From contig CAZWCX010000014.1 of NCBI GenBank assembly GCA_964632945.1, forward strand, positions 17,020 to 81,019: a DNA stretch of 64,000 nt, in the 5' to 3' direction. This document shows positions 42,310-50,914 of this stretch, in pieces. Made by a program: the position numbers and the translations under genes. The first letter of the stretch is position 1, and each line of letters starts with the position of its first letter. This DNA is from CAZWCX01 sp964632945. Lineage in GTDB: Bacteria > Planctomycetota > MHYJ01 > WSZJ01 > CAZWCX01. The notes beneath the pieces were generated by a model. That model was not told the DNA's origin. It made no database searches and saw only the letters and a program-made list of their open reading frames with translations.

Positions 42310-42607
42310 CCATTCGACGCGGGGCCCTCGCCGGGTCGGGGCGGTGGGCGCCGGACGGCGCCGAGCCGCCGGCGGGAAGGCGTCGATCGCCACCGCAGCG
42401 CCGTTGCGGGCTGCGCGTCGGCCCCGCCTGCGTTTTCCGATCCAGCCCGCTCCTGCGTTCGGCCCCCGCGGGCCCTGAGTCAGGGGTCCCGTCCGGCGCG
42501 CCGAGCCGGAGCACGGCGCCGCAGGCACAGCGCGCGCCTATGCCCGCCAGCGCATCCAATGCCCGGCCTGTCTTGCCATATGCGCGGCAGGTGAACGGGA
42601 TGGGCAT
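42310..42607 (-). pseudogene. Decayed zinc-ribbon protein N-terminus
   Basis: From ATG 42607 the minus strand reads MPIPFTCRAYGKTGRALDA followed by LAGIGARCACGAVLRLGAP. This resembles the zinc-ribbon opening common in planctomycete kinases and other proteins (FxCPxCGKxxxxPDxLAGxxxRCPxCGAxxxxP), but the second Cys is Tyr (TAT for TGT/TGC) and one residue of the last CxxC is lost. Downstream sequence shows no further domain and runs into the intron. I read it as the remains of a gene broken in this island. It could also be a chance match. Confidence 0.3.
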
Positions 42608-42861
42608 GGGTGACTCCCGGCGTCGCCGCTGGATCAATGGAGAGGACCCGTAGAGTGTGATACGAATGTCGGACCACCCGGCGCGTTACCGAATGCCCGG
42701 ATCGAATCTCGCTTCCCGCGGTTCGGGCGAGGGTCGTCGAGACAAGCGCATTCCCAGGTGGGGACGAGAAGCAACCGCCTCTCCGGTGCGAGAGTTCCTC
42801 TGCGAGAGTTGCGCCGGAGACCTCCGGAACCCGGCTCCATACCGGCCGACCCCGCTCCGCC
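42608..42861. other. Intergenic region, right edge of the island
   Basis: No gene, strong hairpin or promoter was recognised here. Confidence 0.4.
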
Positions 42862-44598
42862 TTACTCTTCTTCCCACCGGATCGTGACCGTGTACGCTCT
42901 TTGCGCCCCCTCCGGCAGATCGAACGACCCGACCTTGAAGCGGATCGGGTCCCCGGCTTCCGCCGCCGTCCACTTGAAGGCCAGCGGCGATCGGCCGTCC
43001 CGACGCTGCGCTGGATCGCTCGCAAGCAGCGTCATGGTCCCCGGTCCCTCCCATTCCAGCCGGATCGTGTGCCGGCCGGGACGGTGCGGGACGAACTCAA
43101 GGTGGTCCCGATGTCCGCCGCGCAGGACGCGTTCGGCCGTCCCTGCGGAGAGGACGGCGTACTCCCGCCAGCGCAGGTCCTCGTGCGGCAATTGGATCAG
43201 AGCGTCGCAGAGATTGAGCAGGAGCGCCACTCCCTCCGGCGTCATCGACTCCACCGGCGTGTCCGCGCCCCACAGGGTGAAGTTCCCCTGCCGGGCGACG
43301 AGCCAGTGATGACCGTCGGACCGTTCCCGGCCGATGCCGATCGTGCCGTGGGGGAACGCGCCATGGTCATAGATGCCGACATGATCGCGCTCCCCCGGTC
43401 CGCGTTCGATCGTCACCCAGGCGTCGCCCGCGGCGTCCCGCCTCACCGCGATGGGGGACGGTTCGAGCAGCAAGCGGCGGAAGGGTCCGTTCTCGAGGTT
43501 GCGCGGGAGGGCCACCTCCTTGGGCAATCGACGACCATGCCAGCCGTTTGGGTTGCCGACGAGCAGGTCGCCCTGACCCAAGATCTCGGCTCCCGACTCC
43601 CCCATGGCGAGGACCCGGCGTCCGCGCAGGCGGCCGAACAACGGCTCCCCCGAGCGTGACCAAGGCACGGACCGCTCCTCGGAGGCGGGGGGGATGAGAA
43701 CGAGGTCCGCCTCCGGCACCGGCACCTCGTCGAACAGCCTCGCGGCATCCGCCACGGTCACGGTGAAGCCGGTTTCGCGCAGGAGGTCGCCCAGGAGGCC
43801 GCCTTCGCCCGGGTCGAGGAGGAGGAGCAGGATGGAGCCTTCGCTCGACCGTGTCCGCTCCAGGATCGTCGCTGCCGCGGCGGTCTCCGCGGCGGCCGTC
43901 GGGCTCGGCCTCTCGGAGGCGGGTCCCGGGATGCGATAGCGGACCACGTTGCTGATTCGCTTCCGACTTCCGGGCGCGCCCGCCTCGAGCCAGATCGCGT
44001 AGGACCCCGGATCCTCTACCCAGTGCCGATGCTGGGTTTCTCCACGGGCATTCCGTCGCAGAACGATCGTGCCTTCGGCCTCGACCACCCAGCAGAGACC
44101 CATCGACAACTCGTCCGGGATGCCCGGGCGCTGGACGACCCGTTCCGAATCGATCCACACCCGAACGGGCGGCGGCGTTGCTTCGGGGGCCTCGGTCTCG
44201 TCGGGGACGTCGAATCCGGGAGCAAGTCCTTCCGATTCGCCCCGCACGCGGAAGTGGATCACGTTGCTCACGACCCGGTAGGCGCCGTCCCGGAATGCGG
44301 TCAGGTACACCGCATGCACCCCCGGGACGCGCCCCAGGGGATATTGGAGCTCCTCGTCGGCGACGCGCTGAAGGGCGACGACGCCGTTGCGAACGAAGTT
44401 CCAGGTCAGGGCTTTCCGCGCGGGATCCACGACGGCCGTGCGATGGACGACGTAGTCGGAGTCGATCCACAACTCCAACTCGGCCGGTGTCGCGTCGGCC
44501 TCCACCTGCCCCCAGACGCGGAAGCAGGCTGCGGGCGCCACCAGGACGAGGAGGAGGAACGCACGGATCGCGGCACGGTTGCAGGGAAGGAGACTCAT
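42862..44598 (-). CDS. Exported protein with two internal repeat domains, unknown function
   Basis: 578 residues with a signal segment (AIRAFLLLVLVAPAACF; Cys25 could be a weak lipobox). Two homologous beta-rich units follow at about 41-118 and 145-223: LELWIDSDYVVHR against VRVWIDSERVVQR, and VVSNVIHFRVRG against RISNVVRYRIPG. Next is a GATase/ThuA-like alpha/beta segment (GSILLLLLDPGEGGLLGDLL, PEADLVLIPPAS) and a C-terminal beta-sandwich (HRPGRHTIRLEWEGPGTMTLLA) like those that end many secreted planctomycete proteins. No catalytic signature is evident. It is likely periplasmic or surface bound. Confidence 0.7.
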   Translation of the reverse strand: MSLLPCNRAAIRAFLLLVLVAPAACFRVWGQVEADATPAELELWIDSDYVVHRTAVVDPARKALTWNFVRNGVVALQRVADEELQYPLGRVPGVHAVYLTAFRDGAYRVVSNVIHFRVRGESEGLAPGFDVPDETEAPEATPPPVRVWIDSERVVQRPGIPDELSMGLCWVVEAEGTIVLRRNARGETQHRHWVEDPGSYAIWLEAGAPGSRKRISNVVRYRIPGPASERPSPTAAAETAAAATILERTRSSEGSILLLLLDPGEGGLLGDLLRETGFTVTVADAARLFDEVPVPEADLVLIPPASEERSVPWSRSGEPLFGRLRGRRVLAMGESGAEILGQGDLLVGNPNGWHGRRLPKEVALPRNLENGPFRRLLLEPSPIAVRRDAAGDAWVTIERGPGERDHVGIYDHGAFPHGTIGIGRERSDGHHWLVARQGNFTLWGADTPVESMTPEGVALLLNLCDALIQLPHEDLRWREYAVLSAGTAERVLRGGHRDHLEFVPHRPGRHTIRLEWEGPGTMTLLASDPAQRRDGRSPLAFKWTAAEAGDPIRFKVGSFDLPEGAQRAYTVTIRWEEE

Positions 44599-44690
44599 GA
44601 CGTCGCTCCCGGGAAAAGGGGGGGCAGTGCGTCGGTTGCCGGTACGCGTGAAAGGACCAGGAGGAGCCACGTTTCCAGCGCATGGCGCCC

Positions 44691-45482
44691 TCACCGGGTA
44701 TCGGAAAAAAGATCGATCGCTTCCCTGAGCTGGTTGGGCACGAGCGGCCGGTTCAGCCAGTGACCTTCGGATTCTTCGGCCGCGGCCAGGAAGCTGGCCC
44801 GGACGAATTTGTAGCGCTCCTTGACCACACCGTCTTCCTCGACCTTGAGGTACAGACCCTCCATGTCGGCGCTGGGGTCGGTCTCCTTGAAGACGCGCTC
44901 GACCGAAGTCCTCCTCTCCTGGCAGATCTGCGTCAGACGGTCCCAGTGACGATCGCTGATGAAGTGCGAGCGGCCGACCAGCCGGGTCAGCTCCTTCTGC
45001 GACTCGAGCGTGCCGGAGAAGAGCACGCGCACGGGGACGATCGGCAAGCCCTCGAGGAGAGCCGCTCGCCGCGGGGTGTCCAGGAACTGTCCCTCCTGCC
45101 GGTCGAAGACGTCGAACTCCAGCCAGTAATGAGGAAGCAGATCGTAGAACACCGTGTGCTTGGCGTAGAGCCACTCCCCATAAGCAAGGAAGCGGGAGCC
45201 CAGCACGGAGCGCAGGCAGTCGGCGTGGGTGCCGGCCCACTGCTTGAAAAGGTGAAAGTGCCTTTCGCGACGACCGCCGGTCAGGAAGCGGCCGCGGCTC
45301 TGAAGCAGCAGGCTGCCATCGTCGTCGAAGCGGATCCCGGAGTTGGCCCCGTCCATCTTCTCCTCGACGACGACGGGGCGCCCGGCAATGACATCGAACG
45401 GGACGCTCTCCAGGTCCTCGTCCCCGGCTTGGTGGCGGGACCCCTGGATGTGCGGCGTCCGCGGATACTTGAGAATGTCCAT
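44691..45482 (-). CDS. RNA ligase family protein (Rnl2-like)
   Basis: 263 residues. Nucleotidyltransferase motif I is VVVEEKMDGANSGI, with Lys42 as the expected AMP-accepting residue. Further family blocks are SRFLAYGEWLYAKHTVFYDLLPHYWLEFDVFD cut into motif III/IIIa parts, DMEGLYLKVEEDG (motif IV) and KERYKFVR (motif V). All five nucleotidyltransferase motifs of ATP-dependent RNA ligases are therefore present, without an extra C-terminal domain. It would seal 3'-OH/5'-PO4 RNA ends in repair. No kinase/phosphatase end-healing gene is adjacent; the nearest neighbour is a phosphatase-like gene 284 bases away. Confidence 0.85.
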   Translation of the reverse strand: MDILKYPRTPHIQGSRHQAGDEDLESVPFDVIAGRPVVVEEKMDGANSGIRFDDDGSLLLQSRGRFLTGGRRERHFHLFKQWAGTHADCLRSVLGSRFLAYGEWLYAKHTVFYDLLPHYWLEFDVFDRQEGQFLDTPRRAALLEGLPIVPVRVLFSGTLESQKELTRLVGRSHFISDRHWDRLTQICQERRTSVERVFKETDPSADMEGLYLKVEEDGVVKERYKFVRASFLAAAEESEGHWLNRPLVPNQLREAIDLFSDTR

Positions 45483-45766
45483 GGCGAGCCCCCGTGCGAG
45501 GAGGTCGATCCTGGATGCGGTCCATCCTACCGCATTTCACACCCGGGACGCTCCACAGCGCGGCCGGGGCCGCAAACGAGTGCAGGGAAGGGGGGGGCGA
45601 GATGAGACCCTGGCCCAACGTCCACGCGTGGCCGCGCCGCTTCGTTCACCGGGGCGGTTCCGCCCCTCCGCACGACACGATTCGCACGGACGAATGGACA
45701 TCGGTCGTCGGGTCCATCGCGGCGGTTGCGCGGTCTGCGAGCTTCGTTCCCCGCTCACGGCCGTCC

Positions 45767-46234
45767 TTACCTCCTCTTCCGCAACAATTCCCCGAAGTGG
45801 TAGGAGAGCACCCTGTCGAAGAACACCGGTCCGAAGCACGGCGGTGGGGTCTGATGCAGCAGCCGCCGGGCCTCGTCGGGGGAGAGTCGGGCGAGGGATT
45901 CGTCGTCGATCGCGTCCCGGACGAAATTGTCGGGGATGTCCAGGCGCAAGATGCGGCGCTCCAGCCGATAGTCCCGCGCGAGGCGGTTCTGCACGAAAGA
46001 GGCGATCAGAGAGGTCATCGGGGCGATCACGTCCGCCCAGGCGCACAGGTCCCGCGTCAGGGCGACGGGCTGGCGTTCTCCGTCCGGGCCCCCGGCGGTC
46101 GCGATGCCGGCCGAACGCGCGACGGCATCGATCCCCCCGTCGCGGCACCGGGAGTTGAACCACTCCTCCGCCCATGGACTGCGCGAGTGGTTGGCTCGGC
46201 AGACGAACAGGACATGGTGGGTCGTATGGGACAT
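45767..46234 (-). CDS. Low-molecular-weight protein tyrosine phosphatase-like protein (COG4551 type)
   Basis: 155 residues. The N-terminal strand and P-loop are HHVLFVCRANHSRSPWAEEWF, with the Cys12-x5-Arg18 phosphatase motif. AVARSAGIATAGG follows as in the LMW-PTP fold, and RRILRLDIPDNFVRDA matches the LDIPD block of the COG4551 branch of predicted phosphatases. A phosphocysteine mechanism is expected; the substrate is unknown. A GGAGGG ribosome site lies six bases before the ATG at 46234. Upstream starts add an Arg/Gly-rich leader without similarity. Same strand as the RNA ligase gene, but with a 284-base gap. Confidence 0.82.
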   Translation of the reverse strand: MSHTTHHVLFVCRANHSRSPWAEEWFNSRCRDGGIDAVARSAGIATAGGPDGERQPVALTRDLCAWADVIAPMTSLIASFVQNRLARDYRLERRILRLDIPDNFVRDAIDDESLARLSPDEARRLLHQTPPPCFGPVFFDRVLSYHFGELLRKRR

Positions 46235-46428
46235 GAGAGCCCTCCTGCGCCACCCACACCCGAAAGCCTCGCGGGACGCGACGATTCCGGGCAGTCGAGT
46301 GATGAGTGATCCGGGACGGGTGCTCGATGCCGCGATCCCTCGCTCGTCACCCATCCCTCACCACTCACCCCTTCGTTGCTCTGGAAGAACGCTTCGCCCT
46401 CGCCTTCGTTTCAGGCCGGCGGACCGGT

Positions 46429-47301
46429 CTACAGGAAAAGCGGCGCGCCCTCGCGCGTTCTCCGGACGCACGCCACGGCCGCCTCGGCCGCGGCCCGGCG
46501 GCGTTCCCCCTCGAGGCGAGCCGAGAGTGCGGCGAAGACCTCCGCCAGCGCGTGGAGGGTCCAGGCCGGTTCGGGTTCCACCGGCGTCCCCGCCCCCAGG
46601 CGTTCGACGACTTCGGGCGGCAGCAGGGCGCGACGGATCGACGCCCGCGCGGCGGCGCCTTCCCCGGCAGCGAGTCCTCCCGCGTCGAGAAGACGCACGG
46701 GCCGTCCCGTCCCCGGAATGGCGATCACGTGCTCGGCGCACAGGTCGGTGTAGACCCAGCGGCCCGGGAGTCCCCGGAGGCGATCGATCTCCGCGACCAC
46801 GCGTCGGGCGAGATCCCGCAGACCCTCTGCCCCCAGCCGGCCGGCTCCGCCGGAGAGGGGCTCTCCGGCGATCCACTCCATCGCCAGGAACGGCTCGGGC
46901 TCGAACGCGATTGCCCCGCGCGCCGGGTGATGGAGGGAAAGCACGTCCTCGGCCAGCGCCACGACCTCCGGGAACAACCCCCCCGAGACGGCGGCCAGGG
47001 CGCGGGCTTCCTCGCGCAGGCGCTCGCGAGCGCGCACGATCTCGGCCTGCCCGTAGCACGCGGGCCGGTGATACGGCAGCCGCGCGATCTTGACGGCGCA
47101 CGCGCCGCCCGTGGCCCGATCGTAGGCGCGGTAGACGATCCCCTGGCCGCCCAGGCGCACGAACCGCTCGAGCACGAACCGGCCGGCGACGACGCTTCCT
47201 TCGAGCCGGCGCGCGGCGGCCGCGAGGTCGGCGGCCTCCATCGGCGGCTCGACTCCTTCGCGCCATCGGTCCCGGTCGGCCATCGCCTTTCCCACCGTCA
47301 T
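46429..47301 (-). CDS. Atypical protein kinase-like protein, paired with VWA gene
   Basis: 290 residues. The N-lobe is kinase-like: RLGGQGIVYRAYD (Gly loop) and CAVKIARLPY (ATP-binding Lys), with an aC-type EEARALAAV. The catalytic loop HRDLKPxN is replaced by YTDLCAEHVIA, keeping Asp but losing His, Lys and Asn, and DFG reads DAG in VRLLDAGGLAAG. It is therefore an atypical kinase or pseudokinase. Its start overlaps the stop of the VWA gene by four bases (ATGA), so the two products are made together and probably interact. A second ATG at 47283 is possible. Confidence 0.75.
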   Translation of the reverse strand: MTVGKAMADRDRWREGVEPPMEAADLAAAARRLEGSVVAGRFVLERFVRLGGQGIVYRAYDRATGGACAVKIARLPYHRPACYGQAEIVRARERLREEARALAAVSGGLFPEVVALAEDVLSLHHPARGAIAFEPEPFLAMEWIAGEPLSGGAGRLGAEGLRDLARRVVAEIDRLRGLPGRWVYTDLCAEHVIAIPGTGRPVRLLDAGGLAAGEGAAARASIRRALLPPEVVERLGAGTPVEPEPAWTLHALAEVFAALSARLEGERRRAAAEAAVACVRRTREGAPLFL

Positions 47302-48788
47302 TCGAGCCCCAGGTCCCGAAGGATCGCCGACACCCGCTCGCGCAGATCCGCCGGCAAGGATTCGAAGGCCGCGCCGTTCTCGAGCGCCCGTCGCGCGGTC
47401 TCGACCGCCGCTTGCAGCCTCGCCGCCTCCGGTCGGTCGGCGAGGAGCCGCGCGGCGACGCGCAGCCGATCCAGCCGGGCCGCCGCCAGGTCCAGCACCT
47501 CGCTGCAACTGTCCGCGCTCACCGCCGCCTGCAGGGTCGGGGCGAGCGCGTCGAAGGTCGCCCCCCGGCGCAGGTCGTCGTCCGCGCGGAGCAGCGCGGC
47601 GAGCGTATCGCTGTCCCGCCCCTCCCGGGCCAGTTGGACGGCTCGCGTGATCACGCTCTCCCGGTTCGTGCCGGGCCGCGGGTCTCTCACCGGCTCGAGG
47701 ATACGGACGATCGCGGCGACTTCGGGATCGTGCTGAACGGCGCGCGGGTCGGTCGTTCGGGTGACGAACAGGCGCGCCTTCTGCGCCCGCACCGCCTCTC
47801 CCTCCCGATGCCGCACTTCGAGTTCGCCCCAGGGAAACGGGCCGGCCGGTCCGGGCGGGATGCGCACCTCGACCAGGAACTGCGCCGTGCCGTCGGCTTC
47901 CAGGGAGCCGATGGGAAGCACCGCGCTCCGATCCTGCGCGAACGGGCAGCCGAGCCGCTGCCGGGAAGGACGATAGCGGACGACCTCTCCCGGGAGAACG
48001 CCGGGTTGCAGGGAAAGCTGGAGTTCCATGCCGGCGAACGCCACTCGCCCTGCGTGCTCCCCCGCGCGGGCGAATTCCCGCTCCAGCGCCTGGCCGCTCA
48101 TGATGCGCCGAAAGCCCGCGCCGCCGGGACCGGCCGTCAACGTCTGCAGCACGCGGTGATCGAATTCTTCGCCGAAGCCGAACGACCGCACTTCGATCCC
48201 GCTGTTTTGGAGTTCCTGCGCCTGCGCCGTGCAGACTTCCGGATCGTGGACCAGGCCGTCCGTCATGACGTAGAGCCGTTGGATGCCGCGCGGCTCCTTG
48301 GAGGCGTAGGAGGCGGCCTGCGTCTTCACCGCGGCGAGTCCTGCCCCGAGCAACGTGGCATTCCCGAATTTCACCCGGGAGGCGTCCAGCGAATCGACCG
48401 CGTCCGACCCGGAGATTTCCGCCCGCGGAAACGCCGCCAAGGGCACGTGGATCTCCCGGGCGAAGAGGACCAGGGTCAGGCGCGCGGAGGAGGGCAGCCG
48501 GTCCACGAGCATCCGTACGGCCTGGCGCAGCAGGGGGTACTTATCCGGCGCGTTCATGGACGCGCTGACGTCGAGGGCAAGCAGGACGTGCAACCCCATG
48601 GAAGAAGAGGCCGGGGCATTTCGCGCGGCGACCTTCACGAGACAGCGGACGTGTGGGTCGGTCCCGGCAAAATACGCGGTCCGCTCCGGGATCGCGCGCA
48701 CCAGGAACCGGTCGTCCGCGGAACCGCCGCAGGTCGGGCAGGGGGAGGTGAGGCTTGCGACGGGAGAGCGACAGGAAGGGCAGCTCAT
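47298..48788 (-). CDS. Zinc-ribbon / von Willebrand factor A domain protein
   Basis: 496 residues. A small N-terminal zinc ribbon has C3-x2-C6 and C17-x2-C20. The VWA domain starts about residue 65 with the MIDAS motif ALDVSASMNAP (Asp73-x-Ser-x-Ser) and continues with VKFGNATLLGAGLAAV and LYVMTDGLVHDPEV, which give the Thr and Asp of the metal site. A beta-sandwich follows (about 265-380) and a helical C-terminal region with DSDTLAALLRADDDL. No signal peptide, so it is cytoplasmic. The overlap with a kinase-like gene recalls VWA-kinase pairings in stress systems of the TerY-P type; here no phosphatase is beside them. Confidence 0.85.
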   Translation of the reverse strand: MSCPSCRSPVASLTSPCPTCGGSADDRFLVRAIPERTAYFAGTDPHVRCLVKVAARNAPASSSMGLHVLLALDVSASMNAPDKYPLLRQAVRMLVDRLPSSARLTLVLFAREIHVPLAAFPRAEISGSDAVDSLDASRVKFGNATLLGAGLAAVKTQAASYASKEPRGIQRLYVMTDGLVHDPEVCTAQAQELQNSGIEVRSFGFGEEFDHRVLQTLTAGPGGAGFRRIMSGQALEREFARAGEHAGRVAFAGMELQLSLQPGVLPGEVVRYRPSRQRLGCPFAQDRSAVLPIGSLEADGTAQFLVEVRIPPGPAGPFPWGELEVRHREGEAVRAQKARLFVTRTTDPRAVQHDPEVAAIVRILEPVRDPRPGTNRESVITRAVQLAREGRDSDTLAALLRADDDLRRGATFDALAPTLQAAVSADSCSEVLDLAAARLDRLRVAARLLADRPEAARLQAAVETARRALENGAAFESLPADLRERVSAILRDLGLE

Positions 48789-48960
48789 GGGGCATTCCTC
48801 TGGATCGAGCAGGGGCAAATGCCGGTGCACGAGGAGAGATGGCGTGCATGCGGTCGTGCCTTTCCGGGAAGGGAGGGGGCGAATTTCGGAAAGCCGCGTC
48901 CGTCCGGTCGCCATGACAGGGCAAGACCGGGCAACCGTACCCCTCATGGAGGAGCACGGC

Positions 48961-50406
48961 ATGAGAGACGCGCAGCAACCCTCGTCGCACCAACGGGTTC
49001 AGAATCGGAATCCGCGTACGCCGGCGCACCCGCGCCCCTCCCAGGGCCCCGCCGCGGCCGGCGGGAAGCCCCACCTCTCGTCGGGTCGCGCCCGGCGTCG
49101 CCGGGGGAGCCCGATCGCCTGGTTCCCGCTGGCGTGCAGCCTCCTTCTGCTCGTCGGCGCCGTCGTCGCCGTGCGCCTCATCGTGTTCCCGGAGTCTTCG
49201 AACACCGCGAAGGAACGCCACGACTTCACGCCGGCGGGGCGCCGTGGGGAGGCACACTCCCCGTTGGCTGCAAGCGGACGCCCGCTGCCCGAGTCGCTCG
49301 AAGCGGTGCTGCCCGCGTTGGGTCGCGCCAAAGAGGCTGCGCGGACCGAGGAACGGCGCCATGCCGAAGAGGCTGCGGACCTGACCGCGTCACGCGAGGC
49401 TCGCGCCGTAGCCCGCGTGGATGCGTGCGCCCGGTCCGGGGATCCTGCGTCGGCGCCGTTGGCCACGGCCGCCGCCGATCCCGGCGCCGTCGCGGCCGTG
49501 CAACCGCCCCGCGTTCCCGCGACGCGAGAACGGACCGAGACGGACGCCGAGGCGGTCGATCCTGCGCGTCCACGGCTCGGCCCCTGCGTTCAGTGCGGGG
49601 GCAAGCAGCGGCTGGCGTGCGCGACCTGCGACGGCCGGCCGGTCGCCAGGCGGCCGTGCCCGTCGTGCGAGGGGAAGGCGCGCACGGCCTGTTCCGCGTG
49701 CGCGGGGAAGGGGCGGACCGCGTGTCTCGCGTGCGAGGGCAAGAAACGGGTCACCCAGCGAATGGTCAGCGAGCTCGACCGCGTCGAGGTCTGGACCCAC
49801 GACGACCCCTGTCGTTTCTGCTCCGGCCGCGGCTGGCTGGCGTGCGCGCCGTGCCGGCGCGCGGGGAAGATCGGATGCGCCGACTGCCGCGGATCCGGAA
49901 GCGTCGAAGGGTCCTGCCCGGACTGCCGAGGCGCCGCCACCGTGGCCTGTCGTCTCTGCGTCACGCCCGAGCATTGCCCCGACTGCGAGGGGAAGGGCAG
50001 GCGTCGGTGCCTCGCCTGCGTCGCGGGCGGTGCGCCGTCGATCCGTTGCGACGAGTGCATGGGGAGAACCGAGGTCCCGTGCGCCCGGTGCAGTGGCGGG
50101 AGGATTCCGTGCCGGACGTGCGCGGGGACCGGCTATCATCGCAACGTCGTCTACTTCGACTGGGGAAACGGCGTGATCACCTCGTCGCCGCAGAAGCGCG
50201 GGTGTGAGTCGTGCGGCGCGACGGGTGTCGCCTCCTGCCCGGCCTGCGCCGGTTCGGGAATGCGCGCCTGTTCGCGAAAGGACGCACATGCGCGGGCCGC
50301 GTGCCCGAAGTGCGAGGGGAGCCAGACGACCGCGTGCGAAACCTGCCGGTCGAGCGACAGGGGGCAGGGGGTGCGCCGCGTGGGGGGGACGGCGCCGCCG
50401 CGTTGA
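48961..50406 (+). CDS. Membrane-anchored protein with 19 CxxC motifs (DnaJ zinc-finger-like array)
   Basis: 481 residues. A basic N-terminus and one membrane helix (about 52-76; WFPLACSLLLLVGAVVAVRLIVF) lead to an Ala/Glu-rich stalk (about 85-195). The rest is an array of 19 CxxC pairs, mostly CxxCxG as in the DnaJ cysteine-rich domain (CVQCGGKQRLACATCDG, CPSCEGKARTACSACAGKG, CARCSGGRIPCRTCAGTG). By that model it would hold about nine zinc ions. There is no J domain. It resembles the cysteine-rich tails of some planctomycete proteins and probably binds unfolded or partner proteins. GGAGGAG lies six bases before the ATG at 48961. Confidence 0.8.
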   Translation: MRDAQQPSSHQRVQNRNPRTPAHPRPSQGPAAAGGKPHLSSGRARRRRGSPIAWFPLACSLLLLVGAVVAVRLIVFPESSNTAKERHDFTPAGRRGEAHSPLAASGRPLPESLEAVLPALGRAKEAARTEERRHAEEAADLTASREARAVARVDACARSGDPASAPLATAAADPGAVAAVQPPRVPATRERTETDAEAVDPARPRLGPCVQCGGKQRLACATCDGRPVARRPCPSCEGKARTACSACAGKGRTACLACEGKKRVTQRMVSELDRVEVWTHDDPCRFCSGRGWLACAPCRRAGKIGCADCRGSGSVEGSCPDCRGAATVACRLCVTPEHCPDCEGKGRRRCLACVAGGAPSIRCDECMGRTEVPCARCSGGRIPCRTCAGTGYHRNVVYFDWGNGVITSSPQKRGCESCGATGVASCPACAGSGMRACSRKDAHARAACPKCEGSQTTACETCRSSDRGQGVRRVGGTAPPR

Positions 50407-50433
50407 GATCCTACTTTTCTGGAGTCCGTTTCC

Positions 50434-50856
50434 ATGGATCCGGGCTTTCGATTGACGGTAATCGACTACTCCGCACTGTTCGCGGCCGGTGCGGACTTGG
50501 AGGAGGGGCAGGTCGCCGCCGGATTCCGTCGCGGCAAGGCCGTTCTGGTCGGGGGGCCGGCATTCATGCTCTACCTGGTCTTCGGTGACGAGCATCTACA
50601 CCATTGCCACGCCGACGTCGTCGTTCGATTCGCCCATGACCGCGAATTGCCCGTCGATAGCGACCTCGAGCGCCATTGTGCGGAAATCGGTGCGCCGGGC
50701 TGGTCGATTCTCGGGGGGGCCTTGTATTCCATGTCCGTGCCCGATCGGCGCATCCTGATATCGGGTCCCAGCATGGCGTATGGGCCGACCGATCGAAGCC
50801 GGATCCCGGGTGGTGTGTTCATCGAAGCCGAATCCTGGTCGATCGAGCTGGCTTGA
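50434..50856 (+). CDS. Hypothetical protein
   Basis: 140 residues starting MDPGFRLTVIDYSALFAAG, with TGGAG upstream. The composition is soluble and mixed; there is no signal peptide or membrane helix. Segments such as GKAVLVGGPAFMLYLVFGDEHLHHCHADVVVRF give an alternating hydrophobic pattern that suggests a compact alpha/beta fold, and a His-rich HLHHCH could bind a metal. No family is recognised. It follows the CxxC-array gene by 27 bases on the same strand and may be co-transcribed. Its codon use is less GC-extreme than that of its neighbours, which fits a real but recently acquired or lowly constrained gene. Confidence 0.6.
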   Translation: MDPGFRLTVIDYSALFAAGADLEEGQVAAGFRRGKAVLVGGPAFMLYLVFGDEHLHHCHADVVVRFAHDRELPVDSDLERHCAEIGAPGWSILGGALYSMSVPDRRILISGPSMAYGPTDRSRIPGGVFIEAESWSIELA

Positions 50857-50914
50857 CGGCACGGTCGAATTCCGCGATCGCGCGCCTCCCCCTGCCCCTG
50901 TACCCTTCCCCCAA

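Noticed and set aside
49590..50400. Periodic cysteine-codon repeats considered as a CRISPR or tandem repeat array
   Set aside because: The period follows CxxCxG codons of a protein, not identical repeats with unique spacers.
49390..50595. Minus-strand frame opposite the CxxC-array gene
   Set aside because: Composition is driven by the tgc/gcg repeats of the real gene; no start signal or domain.
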